This document shows, one piece after another, positions 42,144 through 50,611 of a DNA stretch of 64,000 nucleotides. Location of the stretch: NCBI GenBank assembly GCA_029946125.1, contig JAQSDX010000002.1, positions 1 to 64,000 of the forward strand, in the 5' to 3' direction. Positions within the stretch are counted from its first letter, which is position 1. The number at the start of each line of letters is the position of its first letter. Source of the DNA: Candidatus Methylobacter titanis. Lineage in GTDB: Bacteria > Pseudomonadota > Gammaproteobacteria > Methylococcales > Methylomonadaceae. A program made the translations under genes and the position numbers. The notes under the pieces were generated by a model. That model ran no database searches. It saw nothing but the letters and a program-made list of their open reading frames with translations, and had not been told where the DNA came from.

Positions 42144-42268
42144 TGTTGTCTTTGGTGTACCGGGGTTTGCAAACCCCGTCTGGCTTGGGAGCAGCTATAC
42201 CCACATGATCATAGCAGGTAATGTGATAGCAAAAATGGGCCGTGGCAGCTTGAGTTTGTTCCGTTCGG

Positions 42269-42784
42269 CTAGTCTGCATTCGAGATATATTCGACTTTGA
42301 CTTCAGCCGTGCCTTTGATGCCTAATTTTTTGGCGGCGCCATGAGACAAATCAATCAGCCGGTTTTTTCTGAACGGGCCGCGATCATTCACCACGACATC
42401 AATAGCACGGCCGTTATGCAGATTGGTTACCCGTACTTTACACGGTAACGGCAGGGTCTTATGGGCGGCCGAGATTCCTTGAGGTCTGAAGCGGGCTCCC
42501 ATCGCGGTTCTATTGCCGGATTCGGAACCGTACCATGAAGCCATACCCCGTTCGCTGTAACCGGCCGCTGATGTCATTGGATAGTAAGTTTTTCCGTTAA
42601 CTTTATAGGGCTTGTTATAAGCCTTAGTAGCATGGCGATAAACGTGCGGGTCTATAGACGATGATAAGGGCGGCTCGGAAGCGCAACCGCCTAATAAGCC
42701 GGTTAACAGCACCATCAGTCCTAATAATCCGGAACCGAAATAATGGCGACTGCGCTCAAAATAAGACTCCAGCGGAGTGTTCAT
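42269..42784 (-). CDS. rlpA: RlpA-family septal ring lipoprotein / lytic transglycosylase
   Basis: A 171-residue protein. A lipobox GLLGGCAS (Cys34) follows the hydrophobic segment, so it is a lipoprotein. The double-psi beta-barrel domain has MASWYGSESGNRTAMGARF and VNDRGPFRKNRLIDLSHGAAKKLGI with the catalytic-type Asp/His residues. There is no C-terminal SPOR domain, so septal targeting would need another cue. It lies 8 bp downstream of the acyl-CoA synthetase/GNAT gene. Confidence 0.9.
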   Translation of the reverse strand: MNTPLESYFERSRHYFGSGLLGLMVLLTGLLGGCASEPPLSSSIDPHVYRHATKAYNKPYKVNGKTYYPMTSAAGYSERGMASWYGSESGNRTAMGARFRPQGISAAHKTLPLPCKVRVTNLHNGRAIDVVVNDRGPFRKNRLIDLSHGAAKKLGIKGTAEVKVEYISNAD

Positions 42785-42792
42785 GGTAATGA

Positions 42793-45474
42793 TTACTTCC
42801 TCAAATCTTTAATAACCCGCACTACTTCCTGATCATCGGCGATACTTTCGATGCTGAAACCCAGCTTAGTCACCAGCGACAACATCGGCTTGTTAACAGC
42901 CAGTACTTCACCTTCAAAGAATGACATGCCTTTGGCTTTGGCGGTTTGCAATAAGGTTTTCATCAGCTTGGTACCAATACCCAAATGCTGGCAGTCGTCG
43001 GCAACGACCAGCGCAAATTCTACCGAATGTCCGTCCGGGTTGACCATGTAACGGCCCACACCCAATTCGTTCGGCATGCTTTTATCGTCGGTTACCGCAA
43101 CAAAAGCCATTTCCCGGTCATAATCGATTTGGGTGAAGCGCACCACCATTTCCGGGGTTAATTCCTGCAAGGATTGCATGAAACGGAAATATTTAGTGCG
43201 TTCGGATAAACGATGGACAAAATCTTTTTCCATGCCGGCATCTTCAGGGCGAATCGGCCTGATGGTAATATTGACGCCGTTAGTTAACAGGTGATGCTGG
43301 ATTAACTCGTGCGGATAAGGATGAATCGCCATGTGCGAATACGGGCTTAACTGATGCGACGTTTCCGCTTTAATACGGGCATCAACTGCCATTACGCCGT
43401 GTTCGTCGACGATCAGCGGATTAATATCCAGCTCTAAAATCTCGGGCAATTCACTGACCATCGTCGATATATTCAGCAATGCATCCACCAACGCTTTCTT
43501 ATTGGCGGGCGGCAAATGACGGAACGCATCCAGATATTTGGCGGCCTTGGTTTTGGCAATCATTTGCTCAACCATATATGCATTCAGCGGCGGCAGCGCG
43601 ACCGCATTATCCTGCAAGATTTCCACCATGGTTCCGCCAAGGCCAAAGCTGATCGCAGGGCCGAATACCGGATCCCTGACCACGCCTATCATCAGTTCGC
43701 GGCCGCTCGGCGATGTAAACATCGGCTCAACCGTCATGCCGACTTCGGTGATCTCGGGATATTTTTGTTTTATCGCAGTTTCCATTTCTAGAAAATTGCG
43801 CGAAATATCTTGGACGCTGTTGATGTTAAGCCGCACTCCGCCGATATCGGATTTATGGCTGAATTCAGCCATATTGACTTTTAACACCACCGGAAAGCGC
43901 AAGGTTTCAGCGGCAATCATCGCATCTTTGGCGCTGGAGACCTTGATGGTCTGGGTGACCGGAATATGGAATGCGGCCAGGATGGCTTTGGATTCCTGCG
44001 TGGTTAACACCTGTCGGCCTTCTGACAACACCCGTTCGATAATCAGGCGGGCGCCGGTAACATCGGGAGTCGCCAGTTCATCGGTAGGCGAGGGGATTTG
44101 TTTCAGCAGGATTTGATTCTGGGTATAGCTGGCCAGGAAGCCAAACGCATCGACAGCGACTTCCGGCGTACTAAAGTGAGCCACCTTGCTGTTGTCAAAA
44201 AGATTACGGCCTTCCTGAACCCGTGCACCGCCGGTCCATGAAGCCAACACCGGTTTTTTGCTGGTTTTTGCGCCTTCGATAATGCATTCGGCGACTTGGG
44301 TCGGATCGGTCATCGCCTGGGGCGTCAGTATGACCAGTATGCCGTCGATATTTTTATCTTTAAGGCAGATTTCCAAGGCTTTTTGGTAACGCTCGGAAGT
44401 CGCGTCACCCAGAATATCGACCGGATTGGCATGCGACCAGTGTACCGGCAACACCTCGTCCAGCGCGGTGATGCTGGCAGGGCTGAGTTCCGCCATTTGG
44501 ATGCCGACATCTTCAGCGCGATCGGTACTCATAACACCGGGTCCTCCGGCATTGGTGATAATCGCCAGGCGGTCTTTTTTGACCACATAATTGTTGGCCA
44601 AAACGCGGGCCGCAGAAAACAGCTCATTGATACTGTAGGCTCTGACCACACCGGCTCTGGCAATCGCGGCATCGAATACATTGTCGCCCCCGACCATCGC
44701 CCCGGTATGCGACATAGCGGCCTTGCAGCCGGCTTCATGCCGGCCTGATTTAATCAGAATCACCGGTTTTAACCGTGCCGCAGCTTTTAGACCGCTTAAA
44801 AAACGACGGGCATCGCGTATGCCTTCAACGTACATCAAAATGCCGGTGGTTTTGCCGTCTGTCGCCAAATAATCCAAAACTTCGCCGAAATCAATATCTG
44901 CCGCGCCGCCCATTGACACCACCGTTGAAAAGCCGATGTCCTGGGATTTGGCCCAATCCAAAATCGCCGTACACACCGCACCGGATTGGGACAATAGCGC
45001 CAGATTGCCGTCTTTAATGGTGCCGTCGCCGAACGTTGCATTAAACTGCGCGCTGGGACGAGCAACGCCCAGACAGTTCGGGCCGATGATGCGGATATTG
45101 TAGCGACGGGCGATGTCCAGAACTTCCTGTTGCAGCCGTTTGCCTTCCGCGCCCAGTTCGCCAAAACCGGCGCTGATAATGATCACCGAGGTAACGCCTT
45201 TTTCGCCGCACTGACGTACTACGCTTGGCACACTAGGTGCCGGTGTCGCAATCACCACCAGATCGAGATCTTCGGGAACGGCATTGAGATCAGGATAAGC
45301 TTTTAAGCCTAATAAGGTTTCGCGTTTGTGGTTGACCGGATAAAGCCCGCCTTTGAAACCCGCTTCCTGCATGTTCAGCAATAACCGGTAGCCTACACTT
45401 TCCTCGCGCTCGGAAGCGCCAACGATAGCAACGGATTTGGGGGTGAAAAAACGGTTCAGATAATGAGGGCCCAT
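42793..45474 (-). CDS. ADP-forming acyl-CoA synthetase-like / GNAT protein acetyltransferase fusion
   Basis: An 893-residue protein of the Pat/YfiQ type. It begins with a CoA-binding Rossmann domain (PKSVAIVGASEREESVGYRLL), then the succinyl-CoA-ligase-like and ATP-grasp domains (VVLKVNMAEFSHKSDIGGVRLN). The C-terminal GNAT domain (about 735-893, GVGRYMVN and LGIGTKLMKTLLQTAK) is the catalytic part in YfiQ, which acetylates acetyl-CoA synthetase. The SQSGA and SHTGAMVG motifs of the ligase are present; a His in the SHTGA motif remains, so ligase activity is possible. An AGGAG site precedes the ATG. Confidence 0.92.
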   Translation of the reverse strand: MGPHYLNRFFTPKSVAIVGASEREESVGYRLLLNMQEAGFKGGLYPVNHKRETLLGLKAYPDLNAVPEDLDLVVIATPAPSVPSVVRQCGEKGVTSVIIISAGFGELGAEGKRLQQEVLDIARRYNIRIIGPNCLGVARPSAQFNATFGDGTIKDGNLALLSQSGAVCTAILDWAKSQDIGFSTVVSMGGAADIDFGEVLDYLATDGKTTGILMYVEGIRDARRFLSGLKAAARLKPVILIKSGRHEAGCKAAMSHTGAMVGGDNVFDAAIARAGVVRAYSINELFSAARVLANNYVVKKDRLAIITNAGGPGVMSTDRAEDVGIQMAELSPASITALDEVLPVHWSHANPVDILGDATSERYQKALEICLKDKNIDGILVILTPQAMTDPTQVAECIIEGAKTSKKPVLASWTGGARVQEGRNLFDNSKVAHFSTPEVAVDAFGFLASYTQNQILLKQIPSPTDELATPDVTGARLIIERVLSEGRQVLTTQESKAILAAFHIPVTQTIKVSSAKDAMIAAETLRFPVVLKVNMAEFSHKSDIGGVRLNINSVQDISRNFLEMETAIKQKYPEITEVGMTVEPMFTSPSGRELMIGVVRDPVFGPAISFGLGGTMVEILQDNAVALPPLNAYMVEQMIAKTKAAKYLDAFRHLPPANKKALVDALLNISTMVSELPEILELDINPLIVDEHGVMAVDARIKAETSHQLSPYSHMAIHPYPHELIQHHLLTNGVNITIRPIRPEDAGMEKDFVHRLSERTKYFRFMQSLQELTPEMVVRFTQIDYDREMAFVAVTDDKSMPNELGVGRYMVNPDGHSVEFALVVADDCQHLGIGTKLMKTLLQTAKAKGMSFFEGEVLAVNKPMLSLVTKLGFSIESIADDQEVVRVIKDLRK

Positions 45475-45608
45475 CGATGCTCCTGAAATAAGGTAATAAA
45501 AATGCGGTTTATGTTAAAAATTCTAACATTGATGACCTATTGAGCTGATTAAATTTTAATGACGCGAGCATAAGCGGCGAGATAAATTGCTACACTAGCC
45601 TTTTTGAC

Positions 45609-46286
45609 TTGACGGGAAATATTTTGAAACGATTGCTGACCCAGCGAAGTAGGGCTTGCTGTGCGCGCCTTTTGATCGGCGTGCTTTTCAGTTTAATGCT
45701 GGATCAGCCGGTATTGGCCCATGCCGGAGTCGATCACAGCAATAGTTGTTTTCTGAATATAGGCGAAACCCGATTGCGAATCAGCGGTTACTCCTTTCAG
45801 CCGGAGCTGGAAGGCAAAGCTTCCGCTCCTGCTCACGCCCCTTACCTACGTCCTGTAGGCAAAGCTTCCGCTCCTGCTCACGCCCCTTACCTACGTCCTG
45901 TAGGCAAACACTTTTGCCACTTTTTTCCCGAACTTGGGCAAATCGTGTTGGCGGTGGAGCCAATGGCGGCAGGACAGGAAAAGACCTTGGTCTCACTGGA
46001 ATTAGCGGCATTGACTTCGTGGTTAAATCCCGCCCAGGCATTTACCGTGATTAAGCGGCAGCCGGAACAGTCTATGAACTCTGGGCCGTCAATTTCGCAA
46101 ACCATCCGGCAGCGCGGTATCTACAGGCTTAATGTTACGTTGCAGGATGGTTCCGGTAATAGCCAGCAACAGCACTTTGTGTTTCTGGTCGGTATTCCGG
46201 TGACTAAGATAATGGTGATGATTGCCGGATTATTGGTTTTGGTGATTGGGTTTGCTGGGATCAGGGGGGTTAAAAAGAAGAGTTGA
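45609..46286 (+). CDS. membrane-anchored protein of unknown function with inserted repeats
   Basis: A 225-residue protein from a TTG (another TTG at 45624 is possible). A signal peptide ends near VLAHAG and a C-terminal helix (about 198-218, MVMIAGLLVLVIGFAGI) is followed by a basic tail, so the middle faces the periplasm. The start HAGVDHSNSCFLNIGETRLRISGYSFQPE resembles a copper-type beta-sandwich, but I cannot name the family. Residues about 70-99 are two copies of ASAPAHAPYLRPVGK from a 45-bp tandem repeat; without them the text would read FQPELEGKHFCHFFPELG. Confidence 0.6.
   Translation: MTGNILKRLLTQRSRACCARLLIGVLFSLMLDQPVLAHAGVDHSNSCFLNIGETRLRISGYSFQPELEGKASAPAHAPYLRPVGKASAPAHAPYLRPVGKHFCHFFPELGQIVLAVEPMAAGQEKTLVSLELAALTSWLNPAQAFTVIKRQPEQSMNSGPSISQTIRQRGIYRLNVTLQDGSGNSQQQHFVFLVGIPVTKIMVMIAGLLVLVIGFAGIRGVKKKS
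45813..45902. repeat. two identical 45-bp tandem repeats inside a gene
   Basis: Units 45813-45857 and 45858-45902, each GGCAAAGCTTCCGCTCCTGC followed by TCACGCCCCTTACCTACGTCCTGTA. They are identical. 45 bp is 15 codons, so the frame holds. A diverged copy is nested in the MITE at 31518-31564. Confidence 0.95.
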
Positions 46287-46674
46287 TAAGCAATTAAAGT
46301 TTGTTGGCGATAATAAAACGAATGACTTCAATCAGCCTCGGCCCACAACGGCCAATGAGAGGTCGGCAATATTTATGCGTTGTCCGTATTGATAAAAAGT
46401 GAACAGGTTTGGGATAATCAAAACTGCCGGTTTTTCGAGCCAGTGCAAATAAGTATTCATGCGTATTGCACATTCAGTTCCCAATAGAGTACTTTTGAAT
46501 CGTGGTTGGGGGAATAGATTATCAACTTTTGACCAGATTATGAGCACGGCTGATGCTTGCAAGTAAATGGGGCGAATTACATTTTGATAGGGGTAAAAGC
46601 TGTTTTATGCTTCGTTGGCAGCAGGTTATGCGTGAAAACGAATTTCATTTTTTCATATTCGGAGGGGAAGTGCC
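46287..46674. other. 388-bp gap without recognised gene
   Basis: A minus-strand frame of 76 codons is open across part of this region but lacks a ribosome site and family resemblance. The strong ribosome site GGAGGGGAAG lies at its end, just before the cytochrome gene. Confidence 0.4.
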
Positions 46675-48081
46675 ATGAACGCATACGACTTAGGGCGGTG
46701 GGCCTCGCTTACGGGGTTGGTTATCTTGCTTTCGGCGTGTGAAACGCCGACGCCACCTACTTCAGAACCTCCGCCACCGCCGCCGCCCAAACAAGTCGGT
46801 GATCCTTTGGTTATCAAGGGGCGCGAACTGTTTTTCAAGGAAACCTTCAACGGCAATGGCCGAACTTGTGGAACCTGCCACCGTGAAGACCATAATCTGA
46901 CGATAGACGCCGCATTTATTGCCACTCTGCCAAAAAACGACCCCTTGTTTGTTGCCGAATTTAATCCTGCGTTGGCGAAGAATTTCGAGAACCCGAAACT
47001 GATGCGTGAATTCGGACTGATTCTGGAAAACCAGGACGGTCCTGATACGTTTAATATGCGCAGCGTACCGCATGTTTTTGCGCAGCGGGTGTCTATAGCC
47101 AGCAACCCGAACAACCGCTTCCATTGTTTCAGCGACACCCAATGCCCTCGAACCGGCTGGTCCGGTGACGGGGCACCTGGAACCCAGGACCTCAAGGCTT
47201 TTGCCACGGGCGCGGTCATCCAGCATTTCACCAAATCCCTGAGCCGCGTGGTCGGCGTCGATTTCCGCCTGCCCACGGAAGCAGAGTTGATCGCTATGGA
47301 AGCCTACCAGCTTAGCGAAGGCCGCCAGGAAGACCTGCAATTGCCATTACCCTTGAAAAGCGTGGTGGCGGCGAAAGGTCAGGAGATTTTCAATTCGCCT
47401 ACTCAGGGCAAGTGTGCATTCTGCCACTTCAATGCCGGAGCCAACGTTGGACCAGGCAGTCCCTTGGGGCAAGGCAATTTGAATTTCAATACCGGTGTGG
47501 AAGATTTGCCCGACCAACCCGAGGACTTGGCGGGTGAACCTAATAACAAGGACGACGGCTTGGGTACGCCCGGCGATGGCACCTTCAACACGCCCTCGTT
47601 GGTTGAAGCGGCGGACACCGGACCGTTTTTCCATAACCATTCGGTGGCGACCATCGAAGGCGCCGTGGCTTTCTACAATGGCGATGCCTTCAACAACTCG
47701 CCGGCCGGTCAAGCAATCCGGGGTGGAGCCAGCAAAGCCATCAACCTGGATGCGACTCAGATGGTCTCAGTGGCAGCGTTTCTCCGCGTCATTAACGCCT
47801 TGCACAACATCGACGAACTGGATGATATGCTGGGCGCAGTCGCACGTAACGAATATCTGGACGGCGAACACCCCGAGCAGGTGATCAAACGTTCGCTCAA
47901 TGATATTGACGACGCCATCATGGCGCTGGCCGGCGGCAGCCTGCATCCGGATGCGGTGAGCGATTTTAAGGAAACCCGTGCGCTCGTAGAGGAAGCCGTA
48001 CAATATCCGTCCCGTCGCATCAAACTTGCCGCGCGTGCGCAGACGGTCATTGCCCGGGCAAAGAGCCACATTGTGAGTTGA
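46675..48081 (+). CDS. di-heme cytochrome c peroxidase/MauG-like lipoprotein
   Basis: A 468-residue protein with lipobox LILLSACE (Cys22) and a proline-rich stalk (PTPPTSEPPPPPPPK). Two c-type heme sites are CGTCH (near 63) and CAFCH (near 247), the spacing seen in bacterial cytochrome c peroxidase and MauG relatives. A loop NNKDDGLGTPGDGTFNTPSLVEAADTGPFFHN precedes the second-heme pocket. It would sit on the outer or inner membrane facing the periplasm. The gene has higher G+C than its neighbours and a strong GGAGGGG ribosome site. It runs with the next small gene. Confidence 0.82.
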   Translation: MNAYDLGRWASLTGLVILLSACETPTPPTSEPPPPPPPKQVGDPLVIKGRELFFKETFNGNGRTCGTCHREDHNLTIDAAFIATLPKNDPLFVAEFNPALAKNFENPKLMREFGLILENQDGPDTFNMRSVPHVFAQRVSIASNPNNRFHCFSDTQCPRTGWSGDGAPGTQDLKAFATGAVIQHFTKSLSRVVGVDFRLPTEAELIAMEAYQLSEGRQEDLQLPLPLKSVVAAKGQEIFNSPTQGKCAFCHFNAGANVGPGSPLGQGNLNFNTGVEDLPDQPEDLAGEPNNKDDGLGTPGDGTFNTPSLVEAADTGPFFHNHSVATIEGAVAFYNGDAFNNSPAGQAIRGGASKAINLDATQMVSVAAFLRVINALHNIDELDDMLGAVARNEYLDGEHPEQVIKRSLNDIDDAIMALAGGSLHPDAVSDFKETRALVEEAVQYPSRRIKLAARAQTVIARAKSHIVS

Positions 48082-48169
48082 GATGCCGCTTATAAGTCAT
48101 ATGGATGAAATGCGGCCGGACTTGGTTTTTGCCGGTCTGCCGCGCCCAACAATCCCGGAGGAGAATACC

Positions 48170-48547
48170 ATGTCTATACGATCATTTTTTTGCCTGGGAC
48201 TCCTGCTAGTCCTGCCAGTCCTAACCCACGCGCAGCAAGCCATGGAGATGTATATCCCTATCGGCGCATCTGTCGGTGTATCGAATATCAGCAGCGTCAT
48301 CGGAAAAGTCGCTGCGGTCGACGAGCAGAATAAAACTTTCACCATCAACGATGCGTCGGGAATATTGACTATCGCGGTGCCGGATAACACTCCCGTTTGG
48401 CTGGATCGCAGCAAAGTAGGGGACAGCAACCAAATCGGCTCGACGGCTGATCTGAAGGCGGAAATGACGGTAGAGGTGAAATATCGGGAAGCCACCCGCA
48501 GTCCCGCGCTTACGGCGGAATGGATCAAGATCGAAATTCCCCGCTGA
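48170..48547 (+). CDS. small exported protein downstream of the di-heme gene
   Basis: A 125-residue protein from the ATG at 48170, which has the strong site GGAGGAG; a longer frame to 48083 has no site. Signal peptide to about 21 (THAQ). The domain SVIGKVAAVDEQNKTFTINDASGILTI...TVEVKYREA reads as a small OB-like beta-barrel (DUF5666-type). Spacing from the di-heme gene is 88 bp, so it is likely co-transcribed; it may be a periplasmic partner. Function unknown. Confidence 0.7.
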   Translation: MSIRSFFCLGLLLVLPVLTHAQQAMEMYIPIGASVGVSNISSVIGKVAAVDEQNKTFTINDASGILTIAVPDNTPVWLDRSKVGDSNQIGSTADLKAEMTVEVKYREATRSPALTAEWIKIEIPR

Positions 48548-48621
48548 CGTTTGCTGGATCGGATCAGACCAACGCAACGCAACGGGTATAGGCCTTGCAT
48601 TCATGTATCGTTTTAAAGTGG

Positions 48622-48654
48622 TATGGCGGATTCGTTGTTAGGCAATCCGCCATA
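48622..48654. repeat. perfect 11-bp hairpin
   Basis: TATGGCGGATT (48622-48632) and AATCCGCCATA (48644-48654) around an 11-base loop. No T-run follows on either strand. It is a REP-type unit after the di-heme gene pair. Confidence 0.75.
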
Positions 48655-48689
48655 AACGGAGTTCTGAATCTGTCGTCCATTCTGACTTT

Positions 48690-48808
48690 TCCAGCCTGCC
48701 GGAGGGAATATCCGGTACTGCCAGTCGAGGGGACTTTAGACTCCGCATTATGCCGAGCATCGCCCCGTTGAAGCTGGAAGCTCCTTTCTTTAGGCAGGAG
48801 TAATTCAC
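48690..48808 (+). mobile_element. right-end remnant of an IS200/IS605-type (TnpB) element, omega-RNA-like
   Basis: The stretch ending CGCCCCGTTGAAGCTGGAAG (48761-48780), CTCCTTTCTTTAGGCAGGAG (48781-48800) and TAATTCAC (48801-48808) has the form I know from the 3' ends of TnpB-carrying IS605/IS1341-type elements: CCGTTGAAGC, then a CTCC/GGAG stem around CTTTAG, then TTCAC. In such elements this end encodes the guide RNA scaffold of TnpB. No tnpB gene lies here; the preceding gene ends at 48547. This is a decayed or orphan end. Its left limit is uncertain. Confidence 0.55.
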
Positions 48809-48890
48809 GTCCGATTGTTTTGATGTTATGCGCTGATTGGCGGCTTGTTGTTACGCCCTATTACAGCGCGACGTGAAACCGCTCTAAGCG

Positions 48891-49532
48891 CTAACTTGAA
48901 GATAGGTTCAGGGCAATTGCCTCCCGATACCGCTCCAAATCCTTCGGCGTATCCAGATCCCACTGTTCGCTCAGTTCGTGATGGGGAAGCTTATAGCGTT
49001 CGATACGGTTGCGGGTTTGGGCTAGCACTTGTGCAGTTCCCCAGGGCATATTGTCAAAGAGTTCCGGGTGGGGCCGGTTGAGTCCGATCATGACATAGCC
49101 GCCGTCTTCTGCGGGGGCTATGACGATTTCATTTTCCTGATTTAAGGCGGTTAACGCTTGTTCCAGATCCTGTCCGGTTAATGACGGGCAATCGCAGCCC
49201 ATTAACAAGGCGCGGGAATAGGTGGCAAGTGCCGAGCAAAAAGCGTGGTGCATGCGTTCGCCTAAATCGGCTCCCTGTTGTTGCTTTAGAACTAACGGAT
49301 AGGCGGCTTTCGACGCCGTAAAAAAAACATGGTCGGTTGTCGGTGCGCACCAGAGTTGTACGGGGCATAAGTTGCTTTGTATAGCCCGTTGCAGCGTTTT
49401 TGTACTGAGTTCGATATGAAGTTCGGCAGCCTGTTCGGCGGTTAATTCCGGGATTAAACGGGTCTTGACCTGGCCGGGAATCGGGGCTTTGCAGAAAATC
49501 ATCAGCACGGCATCGGGATATTGGTAAGTCAT
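48891..49532 (-). CDS. DUF2064-type glycosyltransferase (TIGR04282 group)
   Basis: A 213-residue nucleotide-sugar-transferase-like protein. LMIFCKAPIPGQVKTRLIPELTAEQAAELH is the family start, ALLMGCDCPSLTGQDLEQAL holds the DxD-type motif, and VIAPAEDGGYVMIGLNRPHPELFDNMPWG follows. Relatives are annotated as arsenosugar-type glycosyltransferases, but the substrate here is unknown. It overlaps the sterol-desaturase-like gene by four bases and is coupled to it. Confidence 0.88.
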   Translation of the reverse strand: MTYQYPDAVLMIFCKAPIPGQVKTRLIPELTAEQAAELHIELSTKTLQRAIQSNLCPVQLWCAPTTDHVFFTASKAAYPLVLKQQQGADLGERMHHAFCSALATYSRALLMGCDCPSLTGQDLEQALTALNQENEIVIAPAEDGGYVMIGLNRPHPELFDNMPWGTAQVLAQTRNRIERYKLPHHELSEQWDLDTPKDLERYREAIALNLSSS

Positions 49533-50320
49533 CGTTTCCGTAACGCCTTAAAAGGCAGCAGCAATAATTGCACAAAGCCTAATTCCTGTTGCTGGCGGAA
49601 AGGCTTTAAACCGATAGCCATGGTCGTTTGCGGCTGCCGGGGTTCGGCAACATAGGTTTTGCACAGCCTGTCCCAACAGGAAATGGAAAAGCCGTAATTG
49701 CTGTCGGTTTCGGCCGGAATAGTCGAGTGATGGATGCGGTGCATGTCCGGCGTGATGACCAGCCAGCGCAGTTTTTTATCGATTGCCGGTGGAATGTTGA
49801 TATTGCTGTGATTAAAGGTTGCAGCACCGTTAAGGATAATTTCAAAAGCGATGACCGCCCACGGGTCGGCGCCGATCAAAACAATGCATAGCACCTTGTA
49901 CAGCATGGAAATCATAATCTCCAGCGGGTGAAAGCGCACTGCGGTGGTGGCGTCGAATTCCAGATCGGTATGATGCACTTGATGTAAATGCCAAAGCAGC
50001 GGCCATTTATGCGAAACGATATGCTGGCAGTAAATGGCGAAATCAAGAAACAGCAAAGTCACCATAATCGACAGCCATTCGGGTGCGGGCCATTGGTTTA
50101 GCAGGCCGTAACCTTGGTCTGCGGCGGTAACCGCGCTCAGGTAGGCAATGCCGCCCAGGCTTAAGCGCATGATCGCGATGTTGAATGCGGCGAGCCCCAG
50201 GTTAACCGGCCAGCGTTGTTTGCGGCTGATATGCTGGATTCTTCTGGGACTGACATATTCCCAGGCAATCATGATACAAAAAATACCGAGCGCTGCGCTT
50301 AAACGGATGATGGTTTCCAA
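49529..50320 (-). CDS. sterol desaturase / fatty acid hydroxylase family membrane enzyme
   Basis: A 263-residue membrane protein with about four helices and three histidine boxes: HIVSH (near 109), HQVHH (near 122) and HRIHH (near 198), the di-iron ligands of the ERG3/FAH family. It would hydroxylate or desaturate a lipid. It is first of a two-gene unit with a DUF2064 glycosyltransferase. That pairing suggests modification of a lipid headgroup or hopanoid/sterol, but no sterol gene is in the window. Confidence 0.88.
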   Translation of the reverse strand: METIIRLSAALGIFCIMIAWEYVSPRRIQHISRKQRWPVNLGLAAFNIAIMRLSLGGIAYLSAVTAADQGYGLLNQWPAPEWLSIMVTLLFLDFAIYCQHIVSHKWPLLWHLHQVHHTDLEFDATTAVRFHPLEIMISMLYKVLCIVLIGADPWAVIAFEIILNGAATFNHSNINIPPAIDKKLRWLVITPDMHRIHHSTIPAETDSNYGFSISCWDRLCKTYVAEPRQPQTTMAIGLKPFRQQQELGFVQLLLLPFKALRKR

Positions 50321-50408
50321 AATTGTCTCCTTGCGTTAAAGAATCATAGCTTCTTATCAGTGCAGCTAAATCCACAAAGAAATCGATAGACAGGCTTAAA
50401 AAATCATA

Positions 50409-50453
50409 ACCACGAAGAGTACGAAAGACAGCTTTTTTTATGATCTTCGTGGT
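50409..50453. repeat. inverted repeat before the antiporter gene
   Basis: ACCACGAAGA (50409-50418) and TCTTCGTGGT (50444-50453) are perfect inverted arms. Further on, near 50497-50518, GTAACTACTGAGCAGTTAG resembles one end of the MITE at 31479-31666. The rest of the 291-bp gap shows no gene. Confidence 0.75.
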
Positions 50454-50611
50454 GAATAAAAGCGCCCAATTGCCTGTAGCTGAAGTTACAAAGAATCGCC
50501 GTAACTACTGAGCAGTTAGACGAATTCTACTACTAAAAAATGGTTTGTGATGAATAACTGATTTAAACTCAGTCCCCTTAAGTTTAATTAAACCAACAAT
50601 GGATACAAATT

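Noticed and set aside
45813-45902. CRISPR or attachment site
   Set aside because: Two contiguous identical units in a gene, no spacers and no integrase.
46332-46562. 76-codon minus-strand frame before the di-heme gene
   Set aside because: No ribosome site or recognisable domain; could be decayed sequence.
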